Shown here piece after piece: positions 46,739 to 55,843 of a stretch of DNA of 64,000 bases (positions are counted from its first letter, which is position 1; each line of letters begins with the position of its first letter). The DNA is taken from the NCBI GenBank assembly GCA_020638955.1, contig JACKHO010000008.1, positions 62,001 through 126,000 on the forward strand, given 5' to 3'. A program made the position numbers and the translations under genes. The notes under the pieces are model-generated. The model saw only the letters and a list, made by a program, of their open reading frames with translations, had not been told where the DNA came from and ran no database searches. The stretch comes from Planctomycetaceae bacterium (GTDB lineage: Bacteria; Planctomycetota; Planctomycetia; Planctomycetales; Planctomycetaceae).

Positions 46739-47032
46739 GGGAATCCAACTTCCGCAATACACAACAAACGAAACAAACCCTTGCTGATTATGGAGAATCG
46801 GTCGCGGACCATCCAGCGACAACACATCACGGAACTTGGATATCGGTGATTCAACCATTCACCGCTTGTGATTATGCGGCAATTCCAGTAGTTTGGAGGT
46901 GTGGGGAGCATGCTTGCTCCGCCGAATTTGGCTGGCATGGACTGCAGAGCCAATTCGCAGTAACACATGGTTTTGATGCGGACACCGTCTCGACATGAGA
47001 CGCTGTCGATAGAAGGTTTTGGAGGTAACGTA
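46739..47032. other. 294-base divergent promoter region
   Basis: Lies between the small minus-strand gene and the plus-strand MGMT-like gene. It holds no supported gene. Confidence 0.35.
47021..47028 (+). promoter_or_regulatory. ribosome binding site fixing the MGMT-like start
   Basis: GGAGGTAA, about five bases before the ATG at 47033, supports that start over the ATG-like codon at 46967. Confidence 0.65.
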
Positions 47033-47419
47033 ATGTCAGCTCGCGCAGCTTTGGTGGCCGAACTTCTCTGGGAACTCAAGAAAGAGGACAAGGTCGCCAC
47101 GTACTCCGCCATCGCCGAGCGTGCAGGATTCAGCGCCGGAACAACCGGCCGCAGCATGCTGACCTGCCTGAAAGCCATTCGCCGCGACTGGGATCATCTC
47201 CAGTGGTGGCGCGCCATCCCCGACAACAAGACCGTCGAAGCCAAAGGCAAACTCGCCGCGTTCCTGACCGAATGGGGAGCCACCATTGGTGAAGCAAATG
47301 CCAACGGACTCGCCGAAGTCACCGTTGAAGATGAGAAGTTGAAAGTCTGGGAAGAAGCGGGAGCGAAACTTGCCGAAGAGACCGAAGAAGAAGACACCAG
47401 CGCCGGCGAAGAAGAATAA
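47033..47419 (+). CDS. MGMT-fold DNA-binding-like protein (Trp in place of the reactive Cys)
   Basis: 128 residues from the ATG at 47033. Residues 20-70 look like the DNA-binding half of O6-alkylguanine-DNA alkyltransferase: 'KVATYSAIAERAGFSAGTTGRSMLTCLKAIRRDWDHLQWWRAIPDNKTV'. In that family 'TYG.IA' and 'PCHRV..' are the hallmark; here the position of PCHRV reads Q-W-W-R-A, so the nucleophile Cys is replaced by Trp, as in alkyltransferase-like (ATL) proteins that flag bulky lesions for nucleotide excision repair. The C-terminus is a Glu-rich tail. It could also be a distant winged-helix regulator. A terminator follows at 47452. Confidence 0.65.
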   Translation: MSARAALVAELLWELKKEDKVATYSAIAERAGFSAGTTGRSMLTCLKAIRRDWDHLQWWRAIPDNKTVEAKGKLAAFLTEWGATIGEANANGLAEVTVEDEKLKVWEEAGAKLAEETEEEDTSAGEEE

Positions 47420-47451
47420 GTCACGTTCGCCATACCACCTGGTAAATCGAG

Positions 47452-47488
47452 AGCCACGAACTCTACCCATTGAGTTCGTGGCTTTTTT
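47452..47488. terminator. strong bidirectional terminator
   Basis: 12-bp perfect stem AGCCACGAACTC (47452-47463) / GAGTTCGTGGCT (47472-47483) with TTTTTT after it, between the MGMT-like gene (plus) and the methyltransferase gene (minus). Confidence 0.92.
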
Positions 47489-47525
47489 CGTTTCCAATTC
47501 CTGTCGGCCACTGGAATTGGCGTAT

Positions 47526-48308
47526 TTACGTATCAATTCCATACTGCTGCAGAAAGTCATCCGGAATTTCCGCAGTCTTCTGGGCCACGAGCACGTAGTA
47601 GTACAGCGGTGTTCCTTCCATCGACAGTCGGTGCCGATATTTCTCCAAGTGATAAATGTCGAGGTACTCAGAAAAAATGAGTTCGCGGATGAATCGCGAA
47701 AACCCGGATGTGTCGGACTTGTCGAGGAATGTCTCTTTGATATTGAAGGCCACCCAGCCTTCGGTCTTCACCAGTTGCAATGCCTGAAAGAATGCTTCGG
47801 GTGGGATGTCACCAAACCCGAGCGCCGCCACAGAGGTCAAACAGTCGAACGCCCATTCCGCAAGGTCTTCCGCAGTTTCTGGCTTCAGACCGGTAAAGTC
47901 CGCGACGTAGTATTCGTCGTAAACTTCAGGCCGGTCGCGATAGCAGGCGTCCTTCGCTTCGGGAATGATATCAGCACCTACGAGCCTTGCGACTCCGTGC
48001 TGCTTGAGGACTTCACCCATCATGCCATTTCCGGCCCCCAGGTCGAGCACCCGCAGTTCCGTGAAGCTCTGTCCCGATCCATCAAGCGTGGCTTTCAAGA
48101 TCTCGCCAACCTTTTCAGGAGAGGTACACTTGAGGCGGTCGTAGAAGATTTGTTCGTAGAGACCCGGGCGGAGATAGATTTGATCGTAGTCGTGGAAGCG
48201 GATTTCCGTCTTGACATCACCCTCTTCGATCAGGTGAAACGTCACTTCGTCCTGAGCAAGGTCGTTGGCATCGGCTGGCGGAAACTGGATTCGATGTCGA
48301 TGGGGCAT
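47526..48308 (-). CDS. SAM-dependent class I methyltransferase
   Basis: 260 residues from the ATG at 48308; upstream codons in the frame have no support. The SAM-binding motif I 'LRVLDLGAGNGMMGEVL' lies near residue 90, with motif II-like 'DYDQIYLRPGLYEQIFYDRLKC' before it and 'FDCLTSVAALGFGDIPPEAFFQALQLVKTEGWVAFNIKE' (typical post-motif III) after. The N-terminal 60 residues are unlike well-known methyltransferases; the target is unknown (small molecule most likely). The gene is convergent to the MGMT-like gene across a strong terminator. Confidence 0.85.
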   Translation of the reverse strand: MPHRHRIQFPPADANDLAQDEVTFHLIEEGDVKTEIRFHDYDQIYLRPGLYEQIFYDRLKCTSPEKVGEILKATLDGSGQSFTELRVLDLGAGNGMMGEVLKQHGVARLVGADIIPEAKDACYRDRPEVYDEYYVADFTGLKPETAEDLAEWAFDCLTSVAALGFGDIPPEAFFQALQLVKTEGWVAFNIKETFLDKSDTSGFSRFIRELIFSEYLDIYHLEKYRHRLSMEGTPLYYYVLVAQKTAEIPDDFLQQYGIDT

Positions 48309-48811
48309 GATTCTCCACGTGGTCAAATAAAAGTTGGTCAGAATGGCGTTGCCGCAATGCCCATTGCCAGCCTGCAACCAGTGATGCCAGTACTGCGAGA
48401 ATGATTCACTCGCAAGCATCACAACACTCAAACTGAGCGTCCGGTGCATTGCACATGCACCATTATGCGATGAGACCATGTCACATACGTGACAACACGT
48501 TGGCATTCAAATTCAACGCGGCACAGCCACCATAGAGGGATCACTTCCCCATGCCAACCCCTCACAGCAGAAACAGACGATTTCCTCCCATCTTTTACAG
48601 AAACGTCATGTTTCCTGGGGTCCTCACGTGAACGAGACGGAAAACCCCAACTTGCTTCCAGTTTCAACCACCGTGCGTCCTGCTGGTTTACACAAGTAAC
48701 AGCACCGTTAACAGCACCGTAACCAGGAAGTTCCACCGCAACGATTCCAACTCCCGGGCCCCCCACGCGTTGTTAGATCCAGCCTGGAGCAGGACAATAA
48801 AGTGCGTTGAG
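48309..48811. other. 503-base gene-poor region
   Basis: Open frames here (such as minus 48428-48766) lack domains and overlap nothing informative. It contains a 12-base tandem pair, TAACAGCACCGT at 48697-48708 and 48709-48720. Nothing else was identified. Confidence 0.35.
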
Positions 48812-49723
48812 TTAGTAGAGGGAACCAAGACCAAACGACTCTCGCAACAGTCCTGAAAGCTGTTTCGTGACTGTCCCCACCAGCCCTGTGCCAATGCTGC
48901 GGGAGTTGCACCTTGTCGCTGGCATGATGAGAAAGGTTGATGATGTCAGAAAGATTTCATCGGTCTCAAGAAGTTGATCCAGGGAGATATCCCGTTCGGT
49001 CACTTCAAGCCCCGCTTCGCGTGCGAGTGTCATGACGGTCGACTGTGTAATGCCGTGCAGCGTTTTTTCACGTCTGGGTGTGTAGAGTCGACCAGACTCG
49101 ACTACGAACAAATTCGCGCTGCTCGTTTCTGTGACAAAACCAGACTCATCCACCAGCAAGGCCACTCCCGAGGGATCCTGGCGACGGACATCTCGGTCAA
49201 TGAGGTGCCAGTTGAGGCGGCTGCGGTGTTTGACACGGGGATCAATACATTCGGGCGGAATTTGTCGGGCTCCCGTGACGTACAAATGAACTCCGTCCCG
49301 GTAGAGCGGTTGCCAGGCCTGCTGCGGAAGCGGAGCAGCATGCACGCACACGGTTGGTTCGAACGGAGGCTGCGGAGCGGGAAACATGTCGGGAACAAAC
49401 GGCCCAGCTGTTACAAACACAACGACGGACAAATCATCTCCGGAACCGAGGAGTTTCGTATTGTGAGCAGCCACGTCGTCAATGGCTTGCCGAAAGACCT
49501 GCAGCGGAGGAACATCATCCCAGCCGACGAGGTCGAGTGACTGTTCGAGTCGCAGCAGGTGTTCGTCAACCTGATTCGGTTTCCCATTCACGGTACGGAG
49601 TCGTTCCGTCACCGTTGCGCCTTGAACGAGACCCCGGTCATACACTGGAATGCGGGCCTCGCTGAACGGAATGAGTTCTCCGTTCAGGAATGCCATTGGT
49701 TCGTCGGGAGAAATCTGTCCCAT
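48812..49723 (-). CDS. class IV aminotransferase / 4-amino-4-deoxychorismate lyase-like
   Basis: 303 residues. Fold type IV PLP enzyme: PLP Lys165 in 'DPRVKHRSRLNWHL', Glu199 in 'GFVTETSSANLFVV', plus 'YDRGLVQGATVTERLRT' at the N-terminus. The family includes branched-chain aminotransferases, D-amino-acid aminotransferase and aminodeoxychorismate lyase (PabC); the sequence does not settle which. The gene diverges from an amino-acid-kinase family gene only 42 bases away, so they may share a promoter region. If that kinase is in a C1 cofactor pathway, a PabC role (pABA for folate/H4MPT) is possible, but this is speculative. Confidence 0.85.
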   Translation of the reverse strand: MGQISPDEPMAFLNGELIPFSEARIPVYDRGLVQGATVTERLRTVNGKPNQVDEHLLRLEQSLDLVGWDDVPPLQVFRQAIDDVAAHNTKLLGSGDDLSVVVFVTAGPFVPDMFPAPQPPFEPTVCVHAAPLPQQAWQPLYRDGVHLYVTGARQIPPECIDPRVKHRSRLNWHLIDRDVRRQDPSGVALLVDESGFVTETSSANLFVVESGRLYTPRREKTLHGITQSTVMTLAREAGLEVTERDISLDQLLETDEIFLTSSTFLIMPATRCNSRSIGTGLVGTVTKQLSGLLRESFGLGSLY

Positions 49724-49765
49724 GTTTCGGTCACCATTGTTCGTCGGAAAGCCTTGGACAGTATC

Positions 49766-50395
49766 ATGACTGCTGAATCGAGGTCAGGGCAACAGGCCGT
49801 CGTCATAAAAGTTGGCGGAAGTCTGTTTACGCTGCCTGATTTCCCTGAAAGGCTGCCCGCGTTGTTGGACACCCTCGAGCATCAACACCGACTGCTGGTG
49901 GTGGGCGGTGGTAAAGCGGCTGACGTCGTGCGGGAATGGGATGCAATTCATCGATTGACGGAACGGGAAAGCCACATTCTGGCGGTCCAGTCAATGTCGC
50001 TCACGGCCCAGTTTGTTGCGAGGTTGTTGTCCATCCCAGTCGTTTCTTCAATGGGGGAAGCTCTGAAAGTCTGGGCTGACGCAACTGGTCCGACAACTCA
50101 AATTCTTGATGTTGCGACCGATGTGCTCATGTTAAACGGGCTCGAAGAACTTCCGAAATCCTGGGATGTCACGAGTGACGCCATCGCCGCGTGGGTAACT
50201 CGATCAGTCCAGATGGCTGATTTGCTGTTCGTGAAGTCCGTCGACTGGAATACCGGAAGCGATTGGGCCGCCGCAGTGGAATCAGGCCACATCGACGGAC
50301 ATACGCCTGTCGAAGTCGCGAAATTCGAGGACACACAGAGAATTGGCTGGGTGAATTTGCGGAGCGACCATCCCAGCGTCGAGTGGCTCAGGTAG
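49766..50395 (+). CDS. amino-acid-kinase family protein, MfnE-like
   Basis: 209 residues from the ATG at 49766; the longer frame (49559) overlaps the divergent gene. ATP-binding 'VVIKVGGSLFTLPDFPERLPALLD' and 'HRLLVVGGGKAADVVREWD' are the amino acid kinase fold. The short length, absence of an ACT or regulatory domain, and 'HILAVQSMSLTAQFVARLL' resemble the archaeal MfnE kinase of methanofuran biosynthesis and its homologues in H4MPT-using bacteria, consistent with mch in this window. This assignment is an inference from family likeness, not a close match. Its last eight bases overlap the convergent rdgB gene. Confidence 0.75.
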   Translation: MTAESRSGQQAVVIKVGGSLFTLPDFPERLPALLDTLEHQHRLLVVGGGKAADVVREWDAIHRLTERESHILAVQSMSLTAQFVARLLSIPVVSSMGEALKVWADATGPTTQILDVATDVLMLNGLEELPKSWDVTSDAIAAWVTRSVQMADLLFVKSVDWNTGSDWAAAVESGHIDGHTPVEVAKFEDTQRIGWVNLRSDHPSVEWLR

Positions 50396-51008
50396 TCGCT
50401 GCTTCCGTCAGGACCTTGACCAGTTGGGGAATGAGCCGCCGAAAGGCCCGCGCACGGTGGCTGAGTACCTGTTTCACCAGCGGACTCAGTTCACCAAATG
50501 TGGCGTGGTATTCCGGGATGATGAAATAAGGATCATACCCGAAACCATTCGTGCCACGCGGCTCGGTACCAATCCGACCTCGGCACGTCGCTTCGATTCT
50601 TAGCCGGATGTTGCCGTCGGGATCAGAAACGGCCACGTGACAGACATATTCGGCGCCACGTTTTTCGGTGGGAACTCCCTGCAAATCCTCGATCAGTTTT
50701 GCATTGTTCGCGTCGTCCGTGGCATTCGGACCGCTGTACCGCGCTGAATAGACACCTGGAGCCCCTTTGAGTGCATCGACCCGCAGGCCGCTGTCTTCTC
50801 CAATTGCCCAACGCTTCAACGTCGTCGCAGTTTCTGAGGCTTTCTTCGCTGCGTTTTCGGCGAATGTGGTGCCGTCTTCGACAACGTCACCCATTTCTTC
50901 GAATTCAGCGACGGAACGGACGACAACACCGTGCGGCGCCAGCAACGCCCTGATTTCTTCGCTCTTCTTTTTGTTGCGACTGGCAAGGACAACTTCAGGA
51001 AAACTCAT
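50388..51008 (-). CDS. rdgB: non-canonical purine NTP pyrophosphatase (RdgB/HAM1)
   Basis: 206 residues from the ATG at 51008. Removes dITP/XTP from the nucleotide pool, preventing mutagenic incorporation. Motifs: 'VVLASRNKKKSEEIRALL' at the N-terminus, 'AIGEDSGLRVDALKGAPGVYSARY', 'GTNGFGYDPYFI' and 'LSHRARAFRRL' at the end. The 3' end overlaps the convergent kinase gene by eight bases. The gene precedes ppk1's end on the same strand by about 60 bases, so they could be co-transcribed. Confidence 0.94.
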   Translation of the reverse strand: MSFPEVVLASRNKKKSEEIRALLAPHGVVVRSVAEFEEMGDVVEDGTTFAENAAKKASETATTLKRWAIGEDSGLRVDALKGAPGVYSARYSGPNATDDANNAKLIEDLQGVPTEKRGAEYVCHVAVSDPDGNIRLRIEATCRGRIGTEPRGTNGFGYDPYFIIPEYHATFGELSPLVKQVLSHRARAFRRLIPQLVKVLTEAATT

Positions 51009-51067
51009 AAACGTTCTTTGAGTGAGTAGTTCAGTTCGGACGACAGTGATGTGCAAACGATCGCCGA

Positions 51068-53152
51068 TTACGAATTCGGCAAGTGCGGTTCAAAGACGGT
51101 CCGCTTGCGTCGCTGGTCAGATTTCAACGCACGGCGTGCAGACAAATACAGCTCCTCCTGTGAACGAAATGGTTGTTCGCCTTTCGGGGGCTGCAGTCTG
51201 ATGTACTCACCATTGGGCTGAAGCATTGAAGAGCTGACATTGTCCGCAAAGGCCGCCTCCAGGATTTCCATAAGTCGCTTACGGCCTGAAGGGTCGTCAA
51301 CGGGAATCATCAACTCCTGTCGCAAATCCAGATTGCGAGGCATCCAGTCGGCACTCGAAATGAACATGCGACCCGCACCTCCGTGGTGGAAATACATAAC
51401 ACGCGAGTGCTCCAGGAACCGGTCCACAATACTGACCACACGAATGTTTTCGCTCAGCCCTTTGATCCCCGGCTTGAGGCAGCAAATTCCACGCACATTC
51501 AATTGAATCTGCACACCAACCTGAGATGCCTCGTACAGGGCCTTGACAATCTTTGTGTCGACCAGTGCATTCACTTTCGCGAGAATGCGTGCCTTCTGAC
51601 CTGCTCTTGCCCGTTGGGTTTCGCCGTGAATCAGTTCCAGGAGTGCTTCCCGAAGACGGCGCGGTGCCGCTTCAATGCGTCGGTATTCGTGAGGATGCGA
51701 CAGCCCCGATATGGCATTAAAGAACGCCACGGCATCGGCCCCCAAATCCTCATTGGCCGTCATGAACGAAACGTCGGTGTAGAGCCGAGCCGTCGATTCG
51801 TTGTAGTTCCCCGTGCCAAAGTGCACGTAGCGGTGAATCCCCTGGGTATTCCGTTTCACGACAATGCACAACTTGGCGTGTGTCTTGTATCCCTTCACTC
51901 CCCAAATGACGTGCGCACCGGCCAGTTCCAGTTCTCGTGCCTGATGCAAATTGCGAGCTTCGTCGAACCGGGCCTTCAGTTCAACGAGTACCGTGACGTG
52001 CTTCCCATTCTCGACTGCACGTCGCAATGCGGCGACCACGCGTGAATTGCGGCTGACGCGGTAGAGCGTTTGCTTGATGGCCAGCACCTCGGGATCTTCT
52101 GCGGCCTCTTCGATCATGCGGACGACAGGCTCGTAGCTGTCGTAAGGATGGTGCAAAAGCAAGTCGCGCTCCGCCAGCACATCAAAAATCAAATCTTCTG
52201 ACGGAACACTTGGCGGCAACAATGGCTGCCACGGTTCGTATCGGCACTTGTCAAAACCGGCCTGGCCAGACAACTGCATAAACGCGCCCAAGTCGAGTGG
52301 CCCGTCCAGGCTTTGGACCTGTTCGGCAGCCAGCTTGTGAGCGGTTCGCAGGAACTCAAGTGTCTCCTCAGAGGCTGAGGCATCGACGTCGAGTCGAATC
52401 CCCTCATTGGCCGAACGGTCCTGTAGAGCCTCCGCCATTTGGCTTGCCAACCCAGACGGAGAAAACTCCTGCAGCTCCACTTCTGCATTCCGAATCAGAC
52501 GAAACGGAACGCACTCTTCGACTTCATCGGAGGCGAAGAATTGGTTGACGTGAGTTTTGACGACATCTTCCAGCAGGGCGTAGCCTGTGCCGTTTTCACA
52601 GGGAATCGACAGGAAGCGTGATAGAGTGGCCGCCGCTGGAATAATCGCGTAACGGCTTTCACGTTTCAGCCGAACGCAGAGATGCACAAGCTCATTCGGC
52701 AAATGCGGAAAACCGACGTCCAAATCAATGGCTGTCGGAGTGAGGACCGAGAAGAGTTCTTTTTCGAAAACCTGTTTCAGATATCTCGCCTGCACGGTGG
52801 TGAGATTGCCCGGGCTGAGACGATGCAATCCCTGTTCTGCGAGTGCCGGCTCAAGCTGCTCGCGAAAACAGCGGTACTGGTCGGCGAACATGGTTTCGCA
52901 ACGTTTGCGGGCTGCCTGCAGTTGTTCCATCGGCGTCATTCCGCTGGGGCTGACTCGCGTGAGTTCCCGCTCAATGGCACTGACCAGTGTCCCAATGCGA
53001 ACTCGATAGAATTCGTCCAGGTTCGACGCACTAATCGCCAGGAACTTCAGCCGTTCCATCAACGGCACATTTTCATCCAGGGCGCGATCCAGCACGCGCT
53101 GATTAAACTCCAGCCAGCTCAGCTCTCGATCGATGAACAGTGGCTCTGCCAT
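51068..53152 (-). CDS. ppk1: polyphosphate kinase 1
   Basis: 694 residues from the ATG at 53152. PPK1 polymerises ATP phosphates into polyphosphate via a phosphohistidine. The N-terminal domain opens 'PLFIDRELSWLEFNQRVLDRALDENVPLMERLKFLAISASNLDEFYRVRIG'. The catalytic His425 lies in 'GVKGYKTHAKLCIVVKR', close to the known His435 of E. coli; the phospholipase-D-like C-terminal half is intact ('YVHFGTGNYNESTARLYTDVSF', 'ISSADWMPRNLDLRQELMIP'). The enzyme is membrane-associated. The next upstream gene on the same strand is truD, 84 bases away. The class III ppk2 at 17570 completes the pathway. Confidence 0.96.
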   Translation of the reverse strand: MAEPLFIDRELSWLEFNQRVLDRALDENVPLMERLKFLAISASNLDEFYRVRIGTLVSAIERELTRVSPSGMTPMEQLQAARKRCETMFADQYRCFREQLEPALAEQGLHRLSPGNLTTVQARYLKQVFEKELFSVLTPTAIDLDVGFPHLPNELVHLCVRLKRESRYAIIPAAATLSRFLSIPCENGTGYALLEDVVKTHVNQFFASDEVEECVPFRLIRNAEVELQEFSPSGLASQMAEALQDRSANEGIRLDVDASASEETLEFLRTAHKLAAEQVQSLDGPLDLGAFMQLSGQAGFDKCRYEPWQPLLPPSVPSEDLIFDVLAERDLLLHHPYDSYEPVVRMIEEAAEDPEVLAIKQTLYRVSRNSRVVAALRRAVENGKHVTVLVELKARFDEARNLHQARELELAGAHVIWGVKGYKTHAKLCIVVKRNTQGIHRYVHFGTGNYNESTARLYTDVSFMTANEDLGADAVAFFNAISGLSHPHEYRRIEAAPRRLREALLELIHGETQRARAGQKARILAKVNALVDTKIVKALYEASQVGVQIQLNVRGICCLKPGIKGLSENIRVVSIVDRFLEHSRVMYFHHGGAGRMFISSADWMPRNLDLRQELMIPVDDPSGRKRLMEILEAAFADNVSSSMLQPNGEYIRLQPPKGEQPFRSQEELYLSARRALKSDQRRKRTVFEPHLPNS

Positions 53153-53236
53153 GGCAATTTGTCGTCCTTTAGTGTCCCTGTTAATCCCCTCATGATAGAC
53201 GTTGGCCGCGCAATCGGGGAGTTCTGTCAAACGAAA

Positions 53237-54310
53237 TTAACAAGACGCACTCCCCTGCTCCGGCGATTTCGTGAACTCGCGGAGCACAATGGTGGCGTAG
53301 CTGCCCGAAGGCAAATCAAAACTGAGCCGCACGGAATTCTCCGCCGCCACGTATTCTCCTACCACTTCGTGTGGTCGAATTAACAAGCTGCGACGGGCAC
53401 CGCGCGTCAGTTTGGGGAACCGATTGAAATCCTCCAGACTGAGTCCATGTGCTTCGAGCACCGCCAATTCGCGTTCTCGCGTCACCCCGGAAGGGAATTT
53501 CATTTTGGCGCCAAACAGCGGGCCCGTGGTGAGAATTTCGCCGCTGGCAACTCGCTGGCGTGCTTCCTCGACGTCATCGACGAGAAACAATCCTCCCGAG
53601 GCCGCAACTTCCATGACGTCACCTTCGACAACGTCGGAAACAGACTGAGTCCGAATTCGCTCGGCGAGCAGTTCATTGAACAATTGTGACTGCACGGCAG
53701 AGAGTGCCAGTCGCAACAGGAATTTCCGCCGCGAAAATGGAATCGACTTGGGCGTTGCAGTCCCCTTGAGCAGGTTCATTCCCAATTCGAGAGTTTCACC
53801 ATCGCGCCCAAAACGTTGATCTCCAAAGTAATTGGGAACTCCATTTGCATTGATGAAATCGACAAGCTGAGGGAGATGACTTTCGGCGTCGGGAGAGACG
53901 TCTCGCAGCCAGAGCGTAAATTTGTTTCCCTTCAGGTGACCTGTCTTCAACTTGTTGCGATGCCGACTTTCCGACAGCACTCGGATATTCGGTGTGCTCA
54001 GCTGTTCGAGGTCCTGTTCTTCAGCAAACGGAACCGAAATCCACTGTCGTGTTACAGCCTGACGGTCTTTCAGCCCGGCGACGCCGACGTCATCGCGACG
54101 AATTCCCAACGTCTGAGCAATATGTCGGACGAGTTGCTCGGCGGCGACATTCGTCTTTTCAATCCACAAGTAGCGATGTTCTCCTTCTCCAGACGGAAGG
54201 TAGGCGGGGATTTCTTCGACTTCGAAGTCCTCAGGGCTTTGTTTAAACGCCCCTCCCACCCGCAACGAGGTGGGTGAATAGTAAGGTAGTTCTAATTCCG
54301 GTTGTTCCAT
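53237..54310 (-). CDS. truD: tRNA pseudouridine synthase D
   Basis: 357 residues from the ATG at 54310. TruD makes pseudouridine 13 in tRNA. The catalytic Asp82 is in 'VGVAGLKDRQAVTRQWISVP' (E. coli Asp80), with the TruD-specific 'HRNKLKTGHLKGNKFTLWLRD' and 'NYFGDQRFGRDGETLELGMNLL' blocks and a C-terminal 'LVRPHEVVGEY'-like segment 'LLIRPHEVVGEYVAAENSVRLSFDLPSGSYATIVLREF'. It is cytoplasmic. The next gene on the minus strand downstream is ppk1. The plus-strand LRR gene upstream diverges. Confidence 0.94.
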   Translation of the reverse strand: MEQPELELPYYSPTSLRVGGAFKQSPEDFEVEEIPAYLPSGEGEHRYLWIEKTNVAAEQLVRHIAQTLGIRRDDVGVAGLKDRQAVTRQWISVPFAEEQDLEQLSTPNIRVLSESRHRNKLKTGHLKGNKFTLWLRDVSPDAESHLPQLVDFINANGVPNYFGDQRFGRDGETLELGMNLLKGTATPKSIPFSRRKFLLRLALSAVQSQLFNELLAERIRTQSVSDVVEGDVMEVAASGGLFLVDDVEEARQRVASGEILTTGPLFGAKMKFPSGVTRERELAVLEAHGLSLEDFNRFPKLTRGARRSLLIRPHEVVGEYVAAENSVRLSFDLPSGSYATIVLREFTKSPEQGSASC

Positions 54311-54502
54311 GTGACTTTGCACCAAATGATCATTCTGCGTGGCAATACGTTTTGCTGACTTACCGAGGAATTGAATTCACACAAACAGTTCGCAAAAGTG
54401 GCGTCGCTTCCCTGTTGTCAGGCAGGCGAGTAGCTTAGCATGCGGACTGGCTGAAGGTGGTTCGCGAAAACCTCGATCCACCAAGATTGTGATGTCGAAA
54501 GC
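54311..54502. other. divergent promoter region between truD and the LRR gene
   Basis: 192 bases with no gene. Promoters for both should be here. No repeat or conserved hairpin was seen. Confidence 0.35.
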
Positions 54503-55789
54503 ATGAGAATTAGAGACTTACGAATGCATTTGTCGAATTTCGCCGAGCGATTCTCCTTCGCAGCTGTTGTTGGAGCGCTGTTGTTGACGTTATCGGGTTG
54601 CCCGGAAACTCCAGAGCCGGGTGCAGCGGCCCCTGACAATGGAACCGGTATGGACATGGTCCATGCACTCCCCGTGTTACACGACGATCCAGCAGTCGTA
54701 AAAGCTCTAGAAGAATTGGGAGTGCATTTAAAGAAAGATGACAACGGAAACGTCATCGCCGCCGACTGTTTCGAAGCGAACGTCGGAGATGCGGAACTTG
54801 TGCACTTTCAAAAGCTGGCCAGTCTGACAACGCTCAGTCTGGAGAATCGAGAAATCACAGATGCCGGAATGGAAATCGTTTCCAGCCTCATTCAATTGAA
54901 GAGCTTGAAACTCCAGAAGTGCAGTCAGTTGACGTTTGACGGTATTAAGCTGGTTTCAAACCTCACCGATTTGGAGCGGCTCTACATTCTTTACACGCAC
55001 ACCACGGATGAATGCCTCGAGCCAATTTCTCGCTTGTCAAAACTCAAGGTGCTCGATTTGCGTGGCACAAAAGTGAGCGATGAAGGAATTCATCACTTGG
55101 TGTCGCTTACCAATTTGGTCGACCTGAAATTTCGCGGCGACGGCGTCACCAACGCTGCTCTGGTTGATATTGGCAAACTGAAACACCTCCGCGTGTTGTC
55201 GCTGGAAGACTGCGGAGTCCGCAAAGGCGGCCTGAAGGAACTCGCCGGGCTGACAGAACTCCAGAACCTCAATCTGTTGAGAACATTCGTAAACGATTCC
55301 GACCTGGAAGCGTGCAGTGGAATGACCAAACTGGAAATCCTGAATCTGCGCGACACTGCTTTCGGTGGCAAAGGGCTCGACCACATCACCGGAGCGAAGG
55401 ACTCGCTGCGTGATTTGGACTTGGGCGAATTGCTGGTTGGTTCCGATGCACTGACGCACGTTGCTCAATTCACGAATCTCGAAGAGTTGAGCCTGTGGAA
55501 TGGTACATTTGATGATGCCGGTCTGGCCCAACTGGAACCACTGACAAAACTGAAGAGCCTCAATCTCGAAGGCTGCCAGTCAATTACCGATGACTCGCTG
55601 CAAACGGTTGCCAAGTTCCAAGGCCTGGAACGCCTCATTCTCAAGCAAACCAACATCGGTGACTCCGGTCTGGAAACACTCGCGCCACTGCAGAACCTGA
55701 AGTTTCTCTCGCTGGAGCAAACTCAGGTTTCATTGCCGGCGGTCAAGAAGTTCCAGGAATCGCACCCCGACTGCGAAATCAAGCAGTAG
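54503..55789 (+). CDS. leucine-rich-repeat lipoprotein
   Basis: 428 residues from the ATG at 54503 (an ATG at 54524 would still keep the signal). Signal peptide 'FSFAAVVGALLLTLSGC' has a lipobox (L-S-G-C). After a 70-residue linker come about 12 leucine-rich repeats of roughly 24 residues, each with 'L..L..L.L....ITD.GL..L' such as 'LTTLSLENREITDAGMEIVSSL' and 'LKVLDLRGTKVSDEGIHHLVSL', similar to the GALA/Cys-containing type common in planctomycetes. The protein probably binds a partner at the cell surface. The YceH gene follows 54 bases downstream. Confidence 0.92.
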   Translation: MRIRDLRMHLSNFAERFSFAAVVGALLLTLSGCPETPEPGAAAPDNGTGMDMVHALPVLHDDPAVVKALEELGVHLKKDDNGNVIAADCFEANVGDAELVHFQKLASLTTLSLENREITDAGMEIVSSLIQLKSLKLQKCSQLTFDGIKLVSNLTDLERLYILYTHTTDECLEPISRLSKLKVLDLRGTKVSDEGIHHLVSLTNLVDLKFRGDGVTNAALVDIGKLKHLRVLSLEDCGVRKGGLKELAGLTELQNLNLLRTFVNDSDLEACSGMTKLEILNLRDTAFGGKGLDHITGAKDSLRDLDLGELLVGSDALTHVAQFTNLEELSLWNGTFDDAGLAQLEPLTKLKSLNLEGCQSITDDSLQTVAKFQGLERLILKQTNIGDSGLETLAPLQNLKFLSLEQTQVSLPAVKKFQESHPDCEIKQ

Positions 55790-55843
55790 GTCAGTGGCCG
55801 ACGCAGCGTATTGACAGCAGGGAAGTCAACACGGGTAATTCCA

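Noticed and set aside
48428..48766. 112-residue minus frame in the gap before the class IV aminotransferase gene
   Set aside because: No ribosome site, no folding pattern and it contains the tandem repeat; unlikely to be a gene.
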